From Lantana camara (lineage: Eukaryota; Streptophyta; Magnoliopsida; Lamiales; Verbenaceae), in contig CM074858.1 in assembly GCA_037501455.1 (NCBI GenBank), positions 90,680,501 through 90,744,500 of the forward strand: a stretch of DNA of 64,000 nucleotides, written 5' to 3'. The position numbers and the translations under genes are program-made. Positions 24,385 through 37,400 of the stretch are shown piece by piece; position 1 is the first letter of the stretch, and every line of letters starts with the position of its first letter. Under the pieces are notes generated by a model. That model did no database searches. It was not told where the DNA came from and worked only from the letters and a program-made list of their open reading frames with translations.

Positions 24385-25519
24385 TGTGACGTCCCGTCCG
24401 ATAAATCGTACAGGTATGCGTCACGAGAGGGTTACCTTACGCACTTATGTGATTTAATTCCCTTTTTATGTGTTTAATTCCAACTTTGATTGAAAATGTG
24501 ACTTAATTGACTAAAAATCCAAAATGGTAAAATATGAATTCTTGCATGACAACTTAGGAACGGAACTTATGTGAATTTAAATTAATTGTTAGAGTTGGAT
24601 TTAAATAGGACTTGGACCTATTTGTATGTTTTGGGCTTAACTCATGTTAGGTAAGTTTGGTTCGTTCGAGACCAACATGAGCTCGGGAATTCAAATTCGA
24701 ATTCCGACACCACCATTAGACTTGATTCGGCAATTCGGGTCTAATGGAATTTACTTTATATTTTTCGGAAACCGTTTAGACCGTAAACCTTTTAATCTTG
24801 ACCTATTGGGCCGAAAGTCATTTATTTGAGCCCAAATCCTAATAAAGCCCCAAGCCTCATATTATATCTTGGAAACCCTAATGAAATCTTTAGCCACCAT
24901 ATATATACCATAAAACCCTAACCTATCTTCATTTTAAATCTTCACTTCACACAAATCATATCATCCATGGAAGAGCTTCAAGAGAGGATGAAGATCTAAG
25001 ACCTTCCTACACCTTCAAGAGCTCATATCTCCCTCGTTTCTTCATCATTTCAAGAGTCAAGGTAAGCTACGGATTTCCCTTGATGTGTATTTCATTTCTA
25101 TCTATGAATCCTAGCATGAAATTGAATGTATGAGCTTGTATGAGGAAGTCTTGTGAAAATGGTGATTTATGCCCAACTTGAAGAATATGGTTTATATGAT
25201 GAGATCTTGAATTCCTTGAGCAAACTTTGATGATTTGAATGCTCCTTATGTGTCTTAGTTGCTGGAAATTCGTGTAGGAAGACTAGGGATTCATAGCTTC
25301 ATGTTTAAGCTTGAAATTCATGAAAATGGGTGTTTGAGATTTTGGGCAAAACCTTCCTAAACTTGAATTAATTGATGTTTTGATGCTAAGCATGAGTTAT
25401 ATGATGATATACTTGAATTTCGTGATGTTTTATGGTAGATTTCGTGTTGGTTTGATGATTTTTGGTGTTCCCCTTCTTCTTCCCGAAACTGTCAAGTTTC
25501 TGCTCCAGATCTATGGCCA

Positions 25520-25718
25520 GAACGGCCGTTCCTGTTTGTGCTTTGAGCCCGGAACGGCCCTTCCGGGGCTAGGGTTTTGGTTTTGGGCGCCGAACATGGG
25601 AACGACGGTTCCCATGTGTGCTTAAGCTGGGAACGGCCGTTCCCAGCCTCGCTAGGCCTTGGCGTGGGAAGGCCCGTTCCCATGCTATGTTGTGCATGGG
25701 AATGGCCGTTCCCATGCA
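25520..25718. repeat. Six palindromes of the GGAACGGCCGTTCC type in the solo LTR
   Basis: Six inverted repeats follow each other at about 30-45 bp. They include GAACGGCCGTTC (25520-25531), CCCGGAA/TTCCGGG (25548-25567), ACATGGGAAC/GTTCCCATGT (25594-25617), a perfect 22-bp palindrome with half GCTGGGAACGG (25626-25647), TGGGAA/TTCCCA with wobble extension (about 25664-25684) and TGCATGGGAA/TTCCCATGCA (about 25693-25718). Outer arms differ between copies but remain complementary within each copy. Confidence 0.85.
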
Positions 25719-26435
25719 TCTGTTCCCCTTTTATGCATGTTCTTTTGTGTTTACTTGATCCGTTTGAGATGTTTTATGAATTATATGTTATAATATGACT
25801 TCGATTCCATTCTTAGATGATAATACGTCATTTTAATTGAATAACTTAGTATGAAAGATTGTCCTATGTTATTACTTGACCTATGTGATTCATATCATTC
25901 CATAATGCATTGTTAAACCTTAATACTTCGTTAGTTGTATGATTTGGCGGAATATGTGAATTATACTACGTGATCCATGTGTACACTTCATTCCATATTA
26001 CATGTCATTCATCTCTTGGTACGCCGTGCGTCTTACTTGGTTCATATAGAGTTTAAGCCACGGGTTTTTGTACGTTTGTTACAGAGTTTGGTGGTGCCGG
26101 TGGGCCCGTGGTTTAGAGTGTTTGGCCCTTCACACTCTCAGACTCTACTTGCACAAGTTGAGGTTTAGGATTTTGTATAGTTATGCGACCTATGGCCTTT
26201 ACATGCTGATTTCTATCCTTGCATACGAGTATACCCTACTATAAATACGTATGTGTTGGATATGATATGTTTATGAACTTCTCGTGTGTACTGCGTAGGA
26301 GGGAGCCTTCGTGGCTTAAATTCCATTGTGTAGGGATAAAATATATGAACCAGATTTTGAAGCATATGTAAGCTATTTTGGAAAAACAGTTGTGTTGTGA
26401 TTATGTAGTGAGATTGCCATGAAAGATTGGCGTAT

Positions 26436-26520
26436 GTTATATTATGTTGTGATCCGTTGTGATCTGTTATGTTGTGATCCGTTGTGATCTGTTATGTTGT
26501 GATCCGTTGTGATCTGTTCT
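26436..26520 (+). repeat. 25-bp tandem repeat (about 3 copies) in the solo LTR
   Basis: The unit TATGTTGTGATCCGTTGTGA plus TCTGT is repeated three times. Confidence 0.85.
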
Positions 26521-27303
26521 GGATCCGAGAAGCTATGGGTAAGGAGCCCCCGGGACGGTTAGGGCCGTCTGGGATATACCTGTGCGTAGTTCCATTTGAG
26601 ATATCTTCACGCGACCCGTGCTGCAGGGAAGGTGTGGTATCTTGAGCCTTCGGCTAAGGCCGGGGAGGACTCTTGTGGGTTCGCTACCCCTTGAGGGTGA
26701 GTCTATTTTTAGACGGTTTATTATAGATGGTTAGGGCCAACGCGTGGCTCTTCCATCATTGGAGTAGAGGTTGGATTGATTTTGATTTATGTTATGAGGA
26801 GTTGAGGTTGGAAGCTCGTACTCGCCGAGCAGTTGATTATGTTACGTTATGGAATTATGAATCGGGATAGAATCTTTCTGAAAAATGGTTTCTAAACTTA
26901 TATTTATATCTATTTGGGTTATTTTGAAATGTTTTGGTATGCAACACCTATCCTCGGTTCATGAGTCCATCTTTTTATTCTGTGTTGTGCTCTTTATATA
27001 TATATTGTGGGTGTGCGTTAGCCCCCTCATTCAGTCAGTTGACTGACACCTCATTTTATCTTTTAGTTTGCAGGTTTCCTTTTTGGCTTGAGCTAGACGG
27101 AAGTGAGTCTTCGGAGTCACACTTGTCAGTCTAGTAGGTGTTAGGATGCATTTGTCGCATACTTTGCCTATGTTATGTATCTATGTTTCACACTTGCAGA
27201 TTATGTTTACATTCTACCTAGATTTAAATCCGTGTGGGGTTAGTGAGTTAGTATTTGGATGATATTGATGATATTTATGTTGTTTATTATGTTGGATTAT
27301 GGA

Positions 27304-27418
27304 TTGAGATTCGGGACTAGGTATCTATGCTAGTTGAACCCGTCACCTGCTATGTATGTTGAGATTCGGGATTAGGTATCTATGCTAGTTGAACCCATCA
27401 CCTGCTTTGCATGTTTTG
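27304..27418 (+). repeat. Two-copy direct repeat (about 56 bp) in the solo LTR
   Basis: GAGATTCGGGA(C/T)TAGGTATC followed by TATGCTAGTTGAACCC occurs twice in succession with few differences. Confidence 0.85.
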
Positions 27419-28315
27419 TTTTAAATGCTTCCGCTATCTATGGTTGTTGGTTTTATTTGCTTCCGCACTCTGAGTTTGTCAAGTTAGATCCGCCTAGCCT
27501 AGTGTGTGAGTTGGTCTCCCGTTCGCTATGATTCGGATTCGGGCATGGACTTCCTATTTCATGACCGAGTCTGGGTCCTAGTGCAGGGGATGTGGTATCC
27601 TCCGTTTGGGGTGCTATAGGAGTTCATCATGATAAGCGTTAATTTTCTCATAAATGAGCTATGTTGGTTCCAGCTTATTTTAAATAAGTGTTCTTGTTAC
27701 ATAATTACATTGCATTTATGTAAATTGTGCACGTAATTAGAAACTTATTGTGTATTAGCATAAATGATAGGCTAATATTTTTTGGTTGAGCTTGTCTTCC
27801 TGCCGTGGTATTTGGAACAATATTATTGATTGTTTTGATTTTAGACCCTCGAGAATTTACTTGGAACAAGTAAAATACTAAGCCTAAATATAAAATTTGA
27901 CACAATGTATTGTTAATTGTGGGTTAATTATAGGCATGAAGTTGCTTTTGAAAAATCCCTAAAGTTGATATTTTTATGATTTATGTGGGATTTTCTTTTC
28001 TTATGTAAAATTTTGGGAATATTGCAAAAATGGTATACCAACTGCACTCATTTTGCAGAAATAGTACAATATCTTTTCCGGTGACAAAATTACCCCGCAA
28101 CTCCAAAAAAGTTGCAAAGTAATGCAGATTTAGGCCGGAGTTCATAAAACCCACCGGAATCCCGCTCCAGTTTCATAAAACCCTATCTGACGTGTCTTTG
28201 ACTTCTATGTGGCCAAAATGGACTTGCCACATATGAAAATTTTGCCAAGTTGCAGCTTATGTGGACTTATATATAATAACAAGTAAGCAAAATGAAAAAT
28301 AAAAATTTTACACTC

Positions 28316-28452
28316 ATTAAATATAAATTATTTATTAATTTAATAAATATAATATTGTAAATTATTATAAAAATATTTTCATGAGCCATTGAATACAAAT
28401 TATTTATTAATTTAGTAAATATAATATTTCTAATTATTATATAAATATTTTC
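28316..28452 (+). repeat. Two-copy AT-rich direct repeat inside the MULE
   Basis: AAATTATTTATTAATTTA and the following 45 bp recur 72 bp later with few changes. Confidence 0.75.
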
Positions 28453-28600
28453 AATTATCTATTGTCAATTTAATAAATACTAATATTACTAATATTTTTT
28501 TTCAAATTTTAGAATTAATTAACATATTAAATAATTTAGACTAAAATTTTAATTAATTAAAAGAAAACTCTTACTTTAATCGAAGAGTGGTATATGCAGA

Positions 28601-28740
28601 CTAGGGATGTAAACGAGACGAGCTCGTTCGCGAGCCTAACGAACCAAATCAACAAATATTCGGGCTCGAATTCGAGGAAGTCGAACCCAAACCGAACTCG
28701 AACCATTTCTTTCCAAAATTTAGGTTCGCGAGCCCATACA
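28601..28740 (+). repeat. hAT-like terminal sequence (TAGGGATGTAAACGAG)
   Basis: CTAGGGATGTAAACGAG followed by GAGCTCGTTCGCGAGC resembles the ends of common plant hAT-type MITEs. A related start occurs at 58028. No matching opposite end was found, so this is a fragment. Confidence 0.4.
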
Positions 28741-28899
28741 TTTAATTTAAAAAAATATTTATTATATATATTCTTAATATTTGATATTATATATATATAC
28801 TTTATATTACATATATCTAATATATATTAAAAAATAAATATTTCTTAACTAAAAATCTAACTATTAAAGAATAACGTATTAACCTGAATCTTTCAAACC

Positions 28900-29540
28900 A
28901 TTTCAAATTTTAAGAAAACCCTAAGTACCCCAAATTTTTCTCAGCCGACCCCAAGCCCCAAAATTGTTCCACCGCCCACCACCCATCGCCCACCGCCATA
29001 AACTCATTTCTTCACTCAAGATCTGCGCACAAGCACGCCAGTTCAATGCTCAAGAATTTGCAGAGTCCGCCGCTACCGCTGATCCAATGCACCGCCATCT
29101 GAAGTTCTCTTCTCTTTCTTTGCATAACGCCACCACGACTCCTCCTGCTCGCCGCTCATCACCCGGAGCCTCCGGGACGGAGGCTTGCTCATCGTGCCAC
29201 CAACTCTAATCTCAGATCTACCTTGAAGTCATAGCCGTTGTTTTTCTTCTAGATTTTCTTTCTTTTTTTCCAGATCTGGTATGTGTGCGTCCGATTCCTC
29301 ACAACCTTCCAGATCTATGTGTGCGTATGTGCGATTTGGTGTGCTGATGTATGTGCATGATGGAGGTAGTGGTGGGAAGTTGGGGTGGGGGTGGTGGTAT
29401 GTAGCAGACATCGGGAAAAAATGGTTTTGTTGGTAGTGGTGGGTGAACCGATTTAGTGTGGTGGCGAGTGAATTTGTGGTACTGATGTTGGCGGTCGTCG
29501 TGGTGAAGGAGGAGCAGAAGTCACTAAGAAGACGATTCAC
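28900..29540 (+). other. Possible captured gene fragment in the MULE
   Basis: This segment is GC-richer than its flanks. It begins with an AAACCCTAA-like leader and C-rich text (CCACCGCCCACCACCCATCG), then a CT-rich stretch (TTTCTTTTTTTCCAG) like an intron 3' end. This is what 5' exons of plant genes look like, and capture of such pieces is known for Pack-MULEs. No protein is recognised in any frame. Confidence 0.35.
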
Positions 29541-29589
29541 AAATTGGAAATATTAAATTCTTTAAAATGTTGAATAAAGATGATTTTTT

Positions 29590-29860
29590 TCTTTAAAATT
29601 TATTTTAAATATACATGTGAAATAATTGTAAATTAATAAAGGATGTATTTAGTGGCTTTTTGTGATTAAATATACATGTGAAATAATAATTAATAATATA
29701 CATCTAAAATTAATAATGTATAAATTTATTATGGCCTTTTGTGATTAAATATACATGTAAAATTAATAATTATAAATTTATTTTAAATATACATATGAAA
29801 TAATTATAAATTAATATACATGTGAAATTTATTTTAAAGGATGTATTTAGGGGCTTTTTG
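29590..29860 (+). repeat. Irregular AT-rich tandem repeat inside the MULE
   Basis: TTAAATATACATGTGAAAT recurs about five times, and GGATGTATTTAG(T/G)GGCTTTT followed by TGTGATT occurs at both ends of the block. Confidence 0.75.
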
Positions 29861-29896
29861 TGATTTTTTTAAATGGATAAGAATGACACATGTACA

Positions 29897-32185
29897 TGTT
29901 AGGAATAGTGCCCTAGAAAGCCGATTCGACGTAATCTGCTTTGGGACTTTTCTTGTATCACAGACAATCTTTGAATAATATACGATTGATTATAGGCAAA
30001 CACTTCTTTATATGCCAATACGTGTTTTGTGTGTTTCCATTACGTGCGCATGTATGAGAACTCCCCTAATCCTGATGACTTTAGAACTCTACCATTTAGG
30101 TGAAATGGTTCATGAAACGAGCCCTATATCACATAAGTCATGATTAGTAAAATACTCCAAGCCGATGAGTCCTACAGACAGTGGGAGTGTCAACCTGACT
30201 CCTCGAAGGCTTGCTTGTGGGATCACGCCCTTAAGAAGGACCACCTTGTTTCATGGAGGTGGAAAGTGTATAGTTGATACGTGCGTGATACATGAGGGTG
30301 CTTACTTTAATAAGTAAGTTCACTGAGGTGCCCCGTGTGAGAACATTCCTAAATGGGAAAGGAAGTTTCTATTTCAGGAAATGGAAAGTTCCAGATTAGG
30401 AAATATCTCACGAGTCATTGATGTGATTAATTGATCCTTAGACTTGAGGTTCCATGTTACTTTATGAGTTAACTCTGTAGTCTTTGGTATAAGCTTTAAA
30501 GGGTGTCGCCTTAGACAACTGATTCAAGGCTTATGCTGGGGCTGCACAAGTGACTCATGAAAGTGAATGATAATCAAGAAAGGACCTACACTTGCATATG
30601 CAAGGTGATCTCTTATTGTGTAAGTCATTCATATGCCATATGGAGTCCTTGGCCAAGGCAGTAGATCAAGACATCAAGAAAAGGGTTTCTTGGATTGAGA
30701 TCAAATGGATATGAAATGCACTTAGCTTTAAGACCAGATTATTAGGGTTCTAATTATTCCCTTGCCCTAGATCATGGTTGAGAGATAGTAAGTAGGAGGA
30801 TTGTATCTACCATGAATCAATGACTTAAAGGTTCTGTCGAATCCGAACATTCCAATTCAGCTAGGGGTTAAACACCTGTTGCTAGACTATGGTCGTTTAA
30901 TCTGTGGACTGATTAATTAATTAGTGAATTAATTAATTAGGGTCACTGCTAATTGAATTGAGAACCTAGAGGGTCACACACAACAACTTGGTTACATGAG
31001 TTGAGGCTTTAAAATGATTAAACGAGTTAATCAACCCAATAGGGTTCCACACGTGTGAAACCACACGTGTGGCTCACGTGAGTGACACGTGTCATTGTGA
31101 CACGTGTCACACACGTGTATAAATATATGTGTATATTTATTTATGTATTAAATAATTAATGTGATTAATTATTTAATAGACTTTAGTTTAATTTTGAATT
31201 AAAAAGAAAGTCTTATTTTGGAGAAAATAATCTAGTTAATTAATTACGAATTAATTAATTAGATAAAAAATAAGTTATTTATTTTATAATAAATAAAGTA
31301 TAAAATTATCCAAAAATAGTTTGGATATTTTTAGCTCTCTTGAAAGTTGATTTGAATTAGAATTCAAAGTCAAAGTCAAAATTACTTGATGATCAAGTAA
31401 TAGGAGAGAGAGAGACCAAAATCCTAGCCCATTAAGGACTAGGAATTTCGTCCCTCCCCTTTCTTATATATAGGGGAGCTCATGCTCCCCTTTAGAGCTA
31501 ATCGAACTCTTTTGGTTCATGTGTTGAACACCATCCTTTCTCCAAGATAAACGAAACCCTAGGTTAAGCCTAAACACTAACTAGAGAACTAGCATCCTTA
31601 CTAGTTAGATTGTAACCAAGTTGGTGGACTATCTCTAGAGAGCTTTAAGTTAGAAGTTTTGAAGATTCGAGCTTTACCAAAAAGTGGGGATCAAGCAAAA
31701 CGATCAGAAGGGATGATGTAACGATTCTGAACCCGACGTGAAGCGAATGAAAAAATCGAACCAAAGAAGATGGCGAAAACCGTTCGTCCATATCCTGAAG
31801 GATGAATTTTTTCACGAGGGTTTTGTGACTGGCAGTTTTCTACTTTCGCAAAACTGGGTTTCGAAGGGAGTTTCAATCATGCTTTTCTCGTTTCATGTTT
31901 CTTTCTTTATGTTATATTGTTGAGAACATCCCTAACATGAATTGAATCTAGGTTGATGTGGATTGCTATCCCGACAATGGATTCTGAAGTAGAAAGAGAC
32001 TTTCGAGGGACGGGTTGTCAAGCCGCGAGAAGAGCGTTCTTGGGTGGCTTGAAACGCTTCAAGAAAGAATAAAAGAAAAGTAAGTTTTCTATCTCTACGA
32101 ATTTGGTTACACGATTGCGAGTCCTAGATCCTTTTGTTGGAAAAAATTTTAAATTCCGCTGCTTTCTGATTCGTGTTTTCCAACA
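29897..32185 (+). repeat. Copia-2 left LTR
   Basis: 2289 bp, TGTTAGGAATAG to GTTTTCCAACA. It differs from 37653-39941 at about 14 positions by eye (about 0.6%), indicating recent insertion. It carries six CACGTG motifs (about 31050-31117), a TATATATA box (about 31464) and an extra block of about 330 bp (31693-32023) absent from Copia-1 LTRs. Confidence 0.94.
31693..32023 (+). repeat. 330-bp extra block in Copia-2 LTR
   Basis: Relative to Copia-1 LTRs, the sequence after GGGGATCAAGC departs for about 330 bp and rejoins at CAAGCCGCGAG, leaving CAAGC on both sides. The identical block sits in the other LTR (about 39449-39779), so it was present before the last transposition. It holds a 61-codon frame on each strand; neither is recognised. 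Confidence 0.75.
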
Positions 32186-34404
32186 AGTGGTATCAGAGCC
32201 ACCTCGTTAATCGTGTTTCTGATTCGTCTCAATTATACTGAATTTGGTAGAAATTCTTAGGCTTGATGCGATTGAGTATTTGTAATTATTTTAGAAAGCC
32301 TGAATTACGAAACTGTATTTTTTTCCTGAAAGTTTCTGAAAATTGGTTTCTGTAAAATTTAATTTTTGAAAACTATTTTAGATTTGAAACTGTATAAACT
32401 GTTTTTGGATTTCTTGGATTGGTTTTGCTTTTGAACGAAAACACGAAACGAAAATACGGAATACGACAAACACGCGAAACCCCGCACGCGAAGGAGTCGC
32501 GCACGCTGGCTTCGCGCGCACCGCCCGCCTGGCCTAGGCGCGCGCAGGGCGTCCCGCCCAGCACCTCCCGCACGCCGTGCGGGAGCCTTCCGGGCCCAGG
32601 GCGGCCGAGACTGGCCGCCCACCGCCGCCCGCAAGCAGGCGGGAAGACCGGGCGCGCTATGCACGCGCACTCACGTGGCCTTGGCCGCGCGCTGTGCGTG
32701 CACCACGCGTGCGTGCGGTCTTCTCCGCGTACGGGTCCCGTTTTCGTGATCCGGCCTTTTCGTGTTTCGTGCAATCCAGTCCCAATTTTTATTTTAATTT
32801 TAAAATTTTATTTTTGAATATTTATTTTAATTTTTGAATAACACTTAAAATTGGGATTTTTGAGAAATAGAAACGGTTTATATTTTGGGAAAATACATCT
32901 TTGATAAAATTATTAATTTTCAGAAATTAATTGGAATTTTATTTGTTTTGTTAAATTGGGATTTATTGAAAACTTTTATAAATAAGACTCGCATCAAGTC
33001 GTGTTTTAAGTCATTAGGACTTGAAACAGGAATTTTGATTTATTGGTTAAATTTAAATTCTCGCAAAAGCATGTTAGGTGATCATGGGTTTAGACTTATG
33101 TATGGTTTTAATTTATGCACATGGATGGTTTAAATTGGGGTTGGAGCCCTATAGTTGCGTTTTTCAATTGAGGTTGGAGCCTCACTTATGTGCGTACTGT
33201 TATGTGATTTATTATGTGGCTTTCCATATTACTGTTTTTGAGGCCGGGGTATGCCCCGTGTAATTGTCTAAGGCCAATATGAAGATTGAGCCTTATTACT
33301 TTATGTCTTTTTCTTTTTATTGTAATTTGAGAGTAGAGATAGGTGGTGAGGTTTTATTTTCATTTTGGAGACAATGCACCCAAGGAGTAAGATGGACCAC
33401 ATTCAAGTAACAAGGAGGCCATAAGTGAAGACCCCTCAAAATGTTAGGGAGGGGAATCTCAATTGTAAAATGTAATAGAGATAGGGCTCGTATTTTGTTA
33501 CCGCTTTCCCTTATGTGATTTAAACTGTTTATGTGGCATGTATGTTAGAACTTGTGATTGTGGAGTGGCTCCCACATATCACGCATAAGATAGGTAGAAC
33601 CCATGATCATTACATGTTAGTATCATGCTAGGACATGTTATCTGTTTATGTGCTTGTTTGAAATGCATTTAAGTTGTACTTGCATTAATCAAGACTAATA
33701 AAATTGGATAACATATATGTTGGTGAGGTCGAACCGAACAACTCTTCGGTTGATTCGAAAATTCCCATTAAATATTAAGCTAATTTCGAACAAATAGGTG
33801 TTTAATTCGAGATGCAAATTTTGAATTAAATTCCTAGCATTCCATCAATAGGTTTTAAGTTTAGTAAGTAAAGCTAGTTATTGTCCGCGAGTCGTGGGAT
33901 AGCTAGTGGAGCTTATTAGTTCTTAGTTACCTAATTGATCATTTTAAATGATCAATATTTCATGGTCGATTTTAGCAAGGGCGATGTCCGCGAGTCGTGG
34001 GTCGTTCGAACTAAGTTTTGGTCATGATCTTATGATTGATGGGTCTAGCTTAACGCCTAAGTAAATATGGATGTCGCACGAGTCGTGGGTCCATATTGAA
34101 AGATAGGTGATGCAAAAACAATTACTAAGAGTTCTAAAGGTGTTAGAATTGGTAAGTTGTACCTACCTAGGGTTCTTACTTAGAATGTCCACGAGTCGTG
34201 GGTTCGAGGTAAAATGCTTAGGATCTTAGTACCCGTTGGGAAACGTGTTCCTCTTAGATCTTTGGGAATTATAGATCTTTGAAAAACAGTGGGAGCTACA
34301 TTAGATTAAAGACCTTATCTTATGTATATCGTTATTACTCAGCATGCTCACCTAGTTCTCTGCTTAGCATTTAGGTTGTAGTTCTGTGATTCTCTACAAT
34401 ATGA
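32186..34404 (+). other. Copia-2 untranslated leader
   Basis: Closely similar to 11930-14222. It has a GC-rich hairpin zone (32480-32740), with CTCCCGCAC/GTGCGGGAG and GGGCGGCC/GGCCGCCC stems. The four 17-nt tags recur at 33882, 33985, 34072 and 34186. The fourth reads CCACGAGTCGTGG where Copia-1 has CCGCGAGTCGTGG, turning a G-T pair into A-T within the small stem. Confidence 0.8.
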
Positions 34405-37400
34405 AATACAAACCCATTCGTATCCATCCTTAAGTCAAAAGAGTTGACTAAGTCCTAACTAACTCTAATTGGCTTCGGACCCTAAAATTCGTTTTAGATT
34501 CCGAATAGAGAAAGGTGTTCTCTAAAGGGCGAAGTTTTCAATTATGAAAAATTCGACCCGGGCCAAAAGAGAAGCAATCTGAGATGAATGGATTTCTCCA
34601 AACCACTTAAGAGCAATTGAACCACCTCATAAAAATGTTACAAGGTATAACATTGTGGAATTATTCAATATTCCAAATGAGGAAACAAGTGCACATGAAC
34701 AAGGTCTAAAGATCTTATTTGAAGATCTTGTGGTCTCGATCATTAACTGAGAAAAGAGTTCTCAATGCACTGATTGCTTACATTGCTTCCACCATCATTC
34801 AAACCCTTTATGCTCAACTAAAATGATGCTAATGTAGCATAGTTAATCATTTAGTTGATAATGGTTGAGAGCATCCTTAAGAAGGAATAAAAGGTTGTGA
34901 TGTTTAATTCTTCTTCAAAACTCCCTAAGTTAAAGGCTTGAACGCCTAAAGAAGAAGAAACCCTTAAGAGCCCAATGGAGAGGCATGTAAGGGGTGCGCC
35001 CAAAAGACACTAGCGATCAAATAGGACGTTTGCTTCTATGATAGCAAATAAGGACTTTGAAAGGGAACTACGAAGAGTATGAGTACTCTGAAATGTTACC
35101 TCGTTTAGTAATTCTACTAGGAATAGAATTCACTAGTCTTGAGTCAGTTCTGCATAATCCGTTGTGCAAAGACTCAAGGCACTAATGTTCTGAACATACA
35201 ACGAGATAACAAAAGTAAGTGAGATGACAAAGCTTCGAATTACTTTGGAACGTTGAGATATAAAAGGATTAGCAAGTCAGACACCTTAGGATCATTCTAT
35301 GAAAATGAACCTATAGAGTTGACTTCCTGTGAATCCTATCTCAAAGGGAAAACGTTCCCGGAACATTGTTTAGGTGAAACATGGAACGTTCCAAAATTAT
35401 ATTGGATTTCGATCCATACTGATGAGTGTAAAATGCTTAATGTAAGCACTAGATACAATTATCATTTTAATCATTATGAATGAATGTACTTGTTAAAGTA
35501 CAAATTCGAAACTTATATGAAATTCTTAGAATTTCAAAAAGGAGGTTAGAAACCAAAGTAGTTATAGGTTATAGGCAAATCGATATGATCGAGATAGCCA
35601 ATATCTTATCAACTAATTCCTTAGTCATCTTAGAAATAATAGGATTATCTCTCAGTAAACTAATTCGAGAACACCTTAGTGTTTCCGAATGAGGGAATGA
35701 AACCTTATAGGATATGGACCATTCCATAGCAAGCTTTACTGACTTATAATCATTCTAGGAATAAACTCCCAGAATATGCAGTTAGAGATTTTGAATTTTG
35801 CACCTTCCAAAATCAGTCCTTTAGTTGCACTATGCAATGTGGCATATTAAATTCCCTAATTATTCTTGTCCAAGAATTTAATGGAATCCTCTTAAGTGAA
35901 GAGGATAGTGGGAGACAAGCTTGAAACGAGTTCAAGTTTATACAACGATATTGGATATCAGTTTTGCGATTCCCTTGCACAAAGGTTGTTTGTCTCAAAG
36001 GAATGTACCTTTCTTAAGGAATCGTTCCTATAGAAGAAGAAAGGCAAGCAAGCAGACCTCAAAGAAATTTGAGAAAAAATATCCATGCCACATATAGAAG
36101 AAACGAGCCCATTTGATAAAACTTAGCCAAATTTTAGAGTATGTACACGTGTGAAACCCTCCTCTTAAGATGTGTTTAGAACGCGTTCCTAGATAGCCAA
36201 GGAATTACTTGAAGAGGAGACACTGTCAGATTTGGAATCTGAGTAGTGTAAGCAAGCCTTCAAATCCAATATGGATTCCATATACTTAAACCGAGTTTTG
36301 ACCTTGGTGGATCCACCTGATAGGATCAAGCTCCTAGAGCTTCGAGTAAATGGAAAGCAATACAACCTTCTTGACGGTTGAAATGCAAAAGTCCATTTGG
36401 ATTATGTTTACCATATCCTCATATTATGACTATGAGATATGATAAATGAATATGAGAACTATCTTGTTCATTATGAGATTGAAAGAGAGTGAAATAAGGT
36501 ATTTCTACAAATCTCATATTCAGTGGGAGTATGCATAAGGTATGCAAATCCCTAAGTCAATCTGTGGATTGATAAAGGCTTCTAGGAGTTAGACAATTCG
36601 ATTCCACAGTCGAATCGTTTGACACAGATAGAAGTCGAATAAGTCTCAAAAGTGTACATATGATAGTTAGTGATGTAAGAGTCAATTTTGGTTCTTTAGA
36701 AGACGATATCCTTCTCATTAGGAATGTCAAGGATGACGTGAAAGTTACCAATTCTTGTTTAAGAAACAATTTGACATGAAAGATCTTAGTGATTATCCTA
36801 TATTCTCGACATTCAGATCTATAGAAGATAGATCTAAGAGAATAAAATGATTATCACAAAATGAGTACATAACCACGGTACTAAAAGGAGTTTAGTATGG
36901 ACAATGGAACATCTCTTTTGAAGAGTATGTGTCCTAAGATAACTTTGAGAAAGTTAGAATGTCCAAAATCCCTTTAAGTAAAAGGGAGCATAATGTTATG
37001 TACTAGACTTGATATGGCGCAACACTAAGCGTAGTGGGCCGAATTTAATATAACCTCAGAGAAGGTCATTAGATCTCTGTAAAGGATGTCCTCAGAGTAC
37101 TTGAGAAGAAATGAGGATATGTATTAGTTTACAGAGCCCAAAAGATCTTATCATTGAAAGGATAATTTGATGTAATTGTTTCATCAAACATAGATGATTA
37201 TGAAATCATTGAAAGGGTACAACTTCTACCAGAATGGTAATGCAATGTGTTGGAAAGGGGTTCCAAGGACGGACATTGCAAAAACTCGACTATCGTAGTT
37301 GAGAACTTAGTCGTATTATATAACGCTAAGTTAAGTGTTTGGGTAAGAAACTCCATCTAACTAGTTAGATGAAGTTCCTAGCATGAAACAACACCATTAT

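Larger units (their letters stand above)
24385..27618 (+). mobile_element. Solo gypsy-type LTR with 5-bp target duplication
   Basis: A 3.2 kb unit from TGTGACGTCCCG to GGGGTGCTATA, flanked on both sides by GGAGT (24380-24384 and 27619-27623). No internal region, primer site or second LTR is present, so it is a solo LTR left by LTR-LTR recombination. Ends and inner motifs resemble the gypsy LTR at 61220-63782. It carries a palindrome array (25520-25718), a TATATATAT box (about 26996), a CCCCCTCA + TCAGTCA/TGACTGA stem (27022-27046) and two small tandem repeats. Confidence 0.93.

Noticed and set aside
31738..31923. 61-codon frame repeated identically at 39494-39679
   Set aside because: Identity simply reflects the two Copia-2 LTRs; no start context or domain supports a gene.
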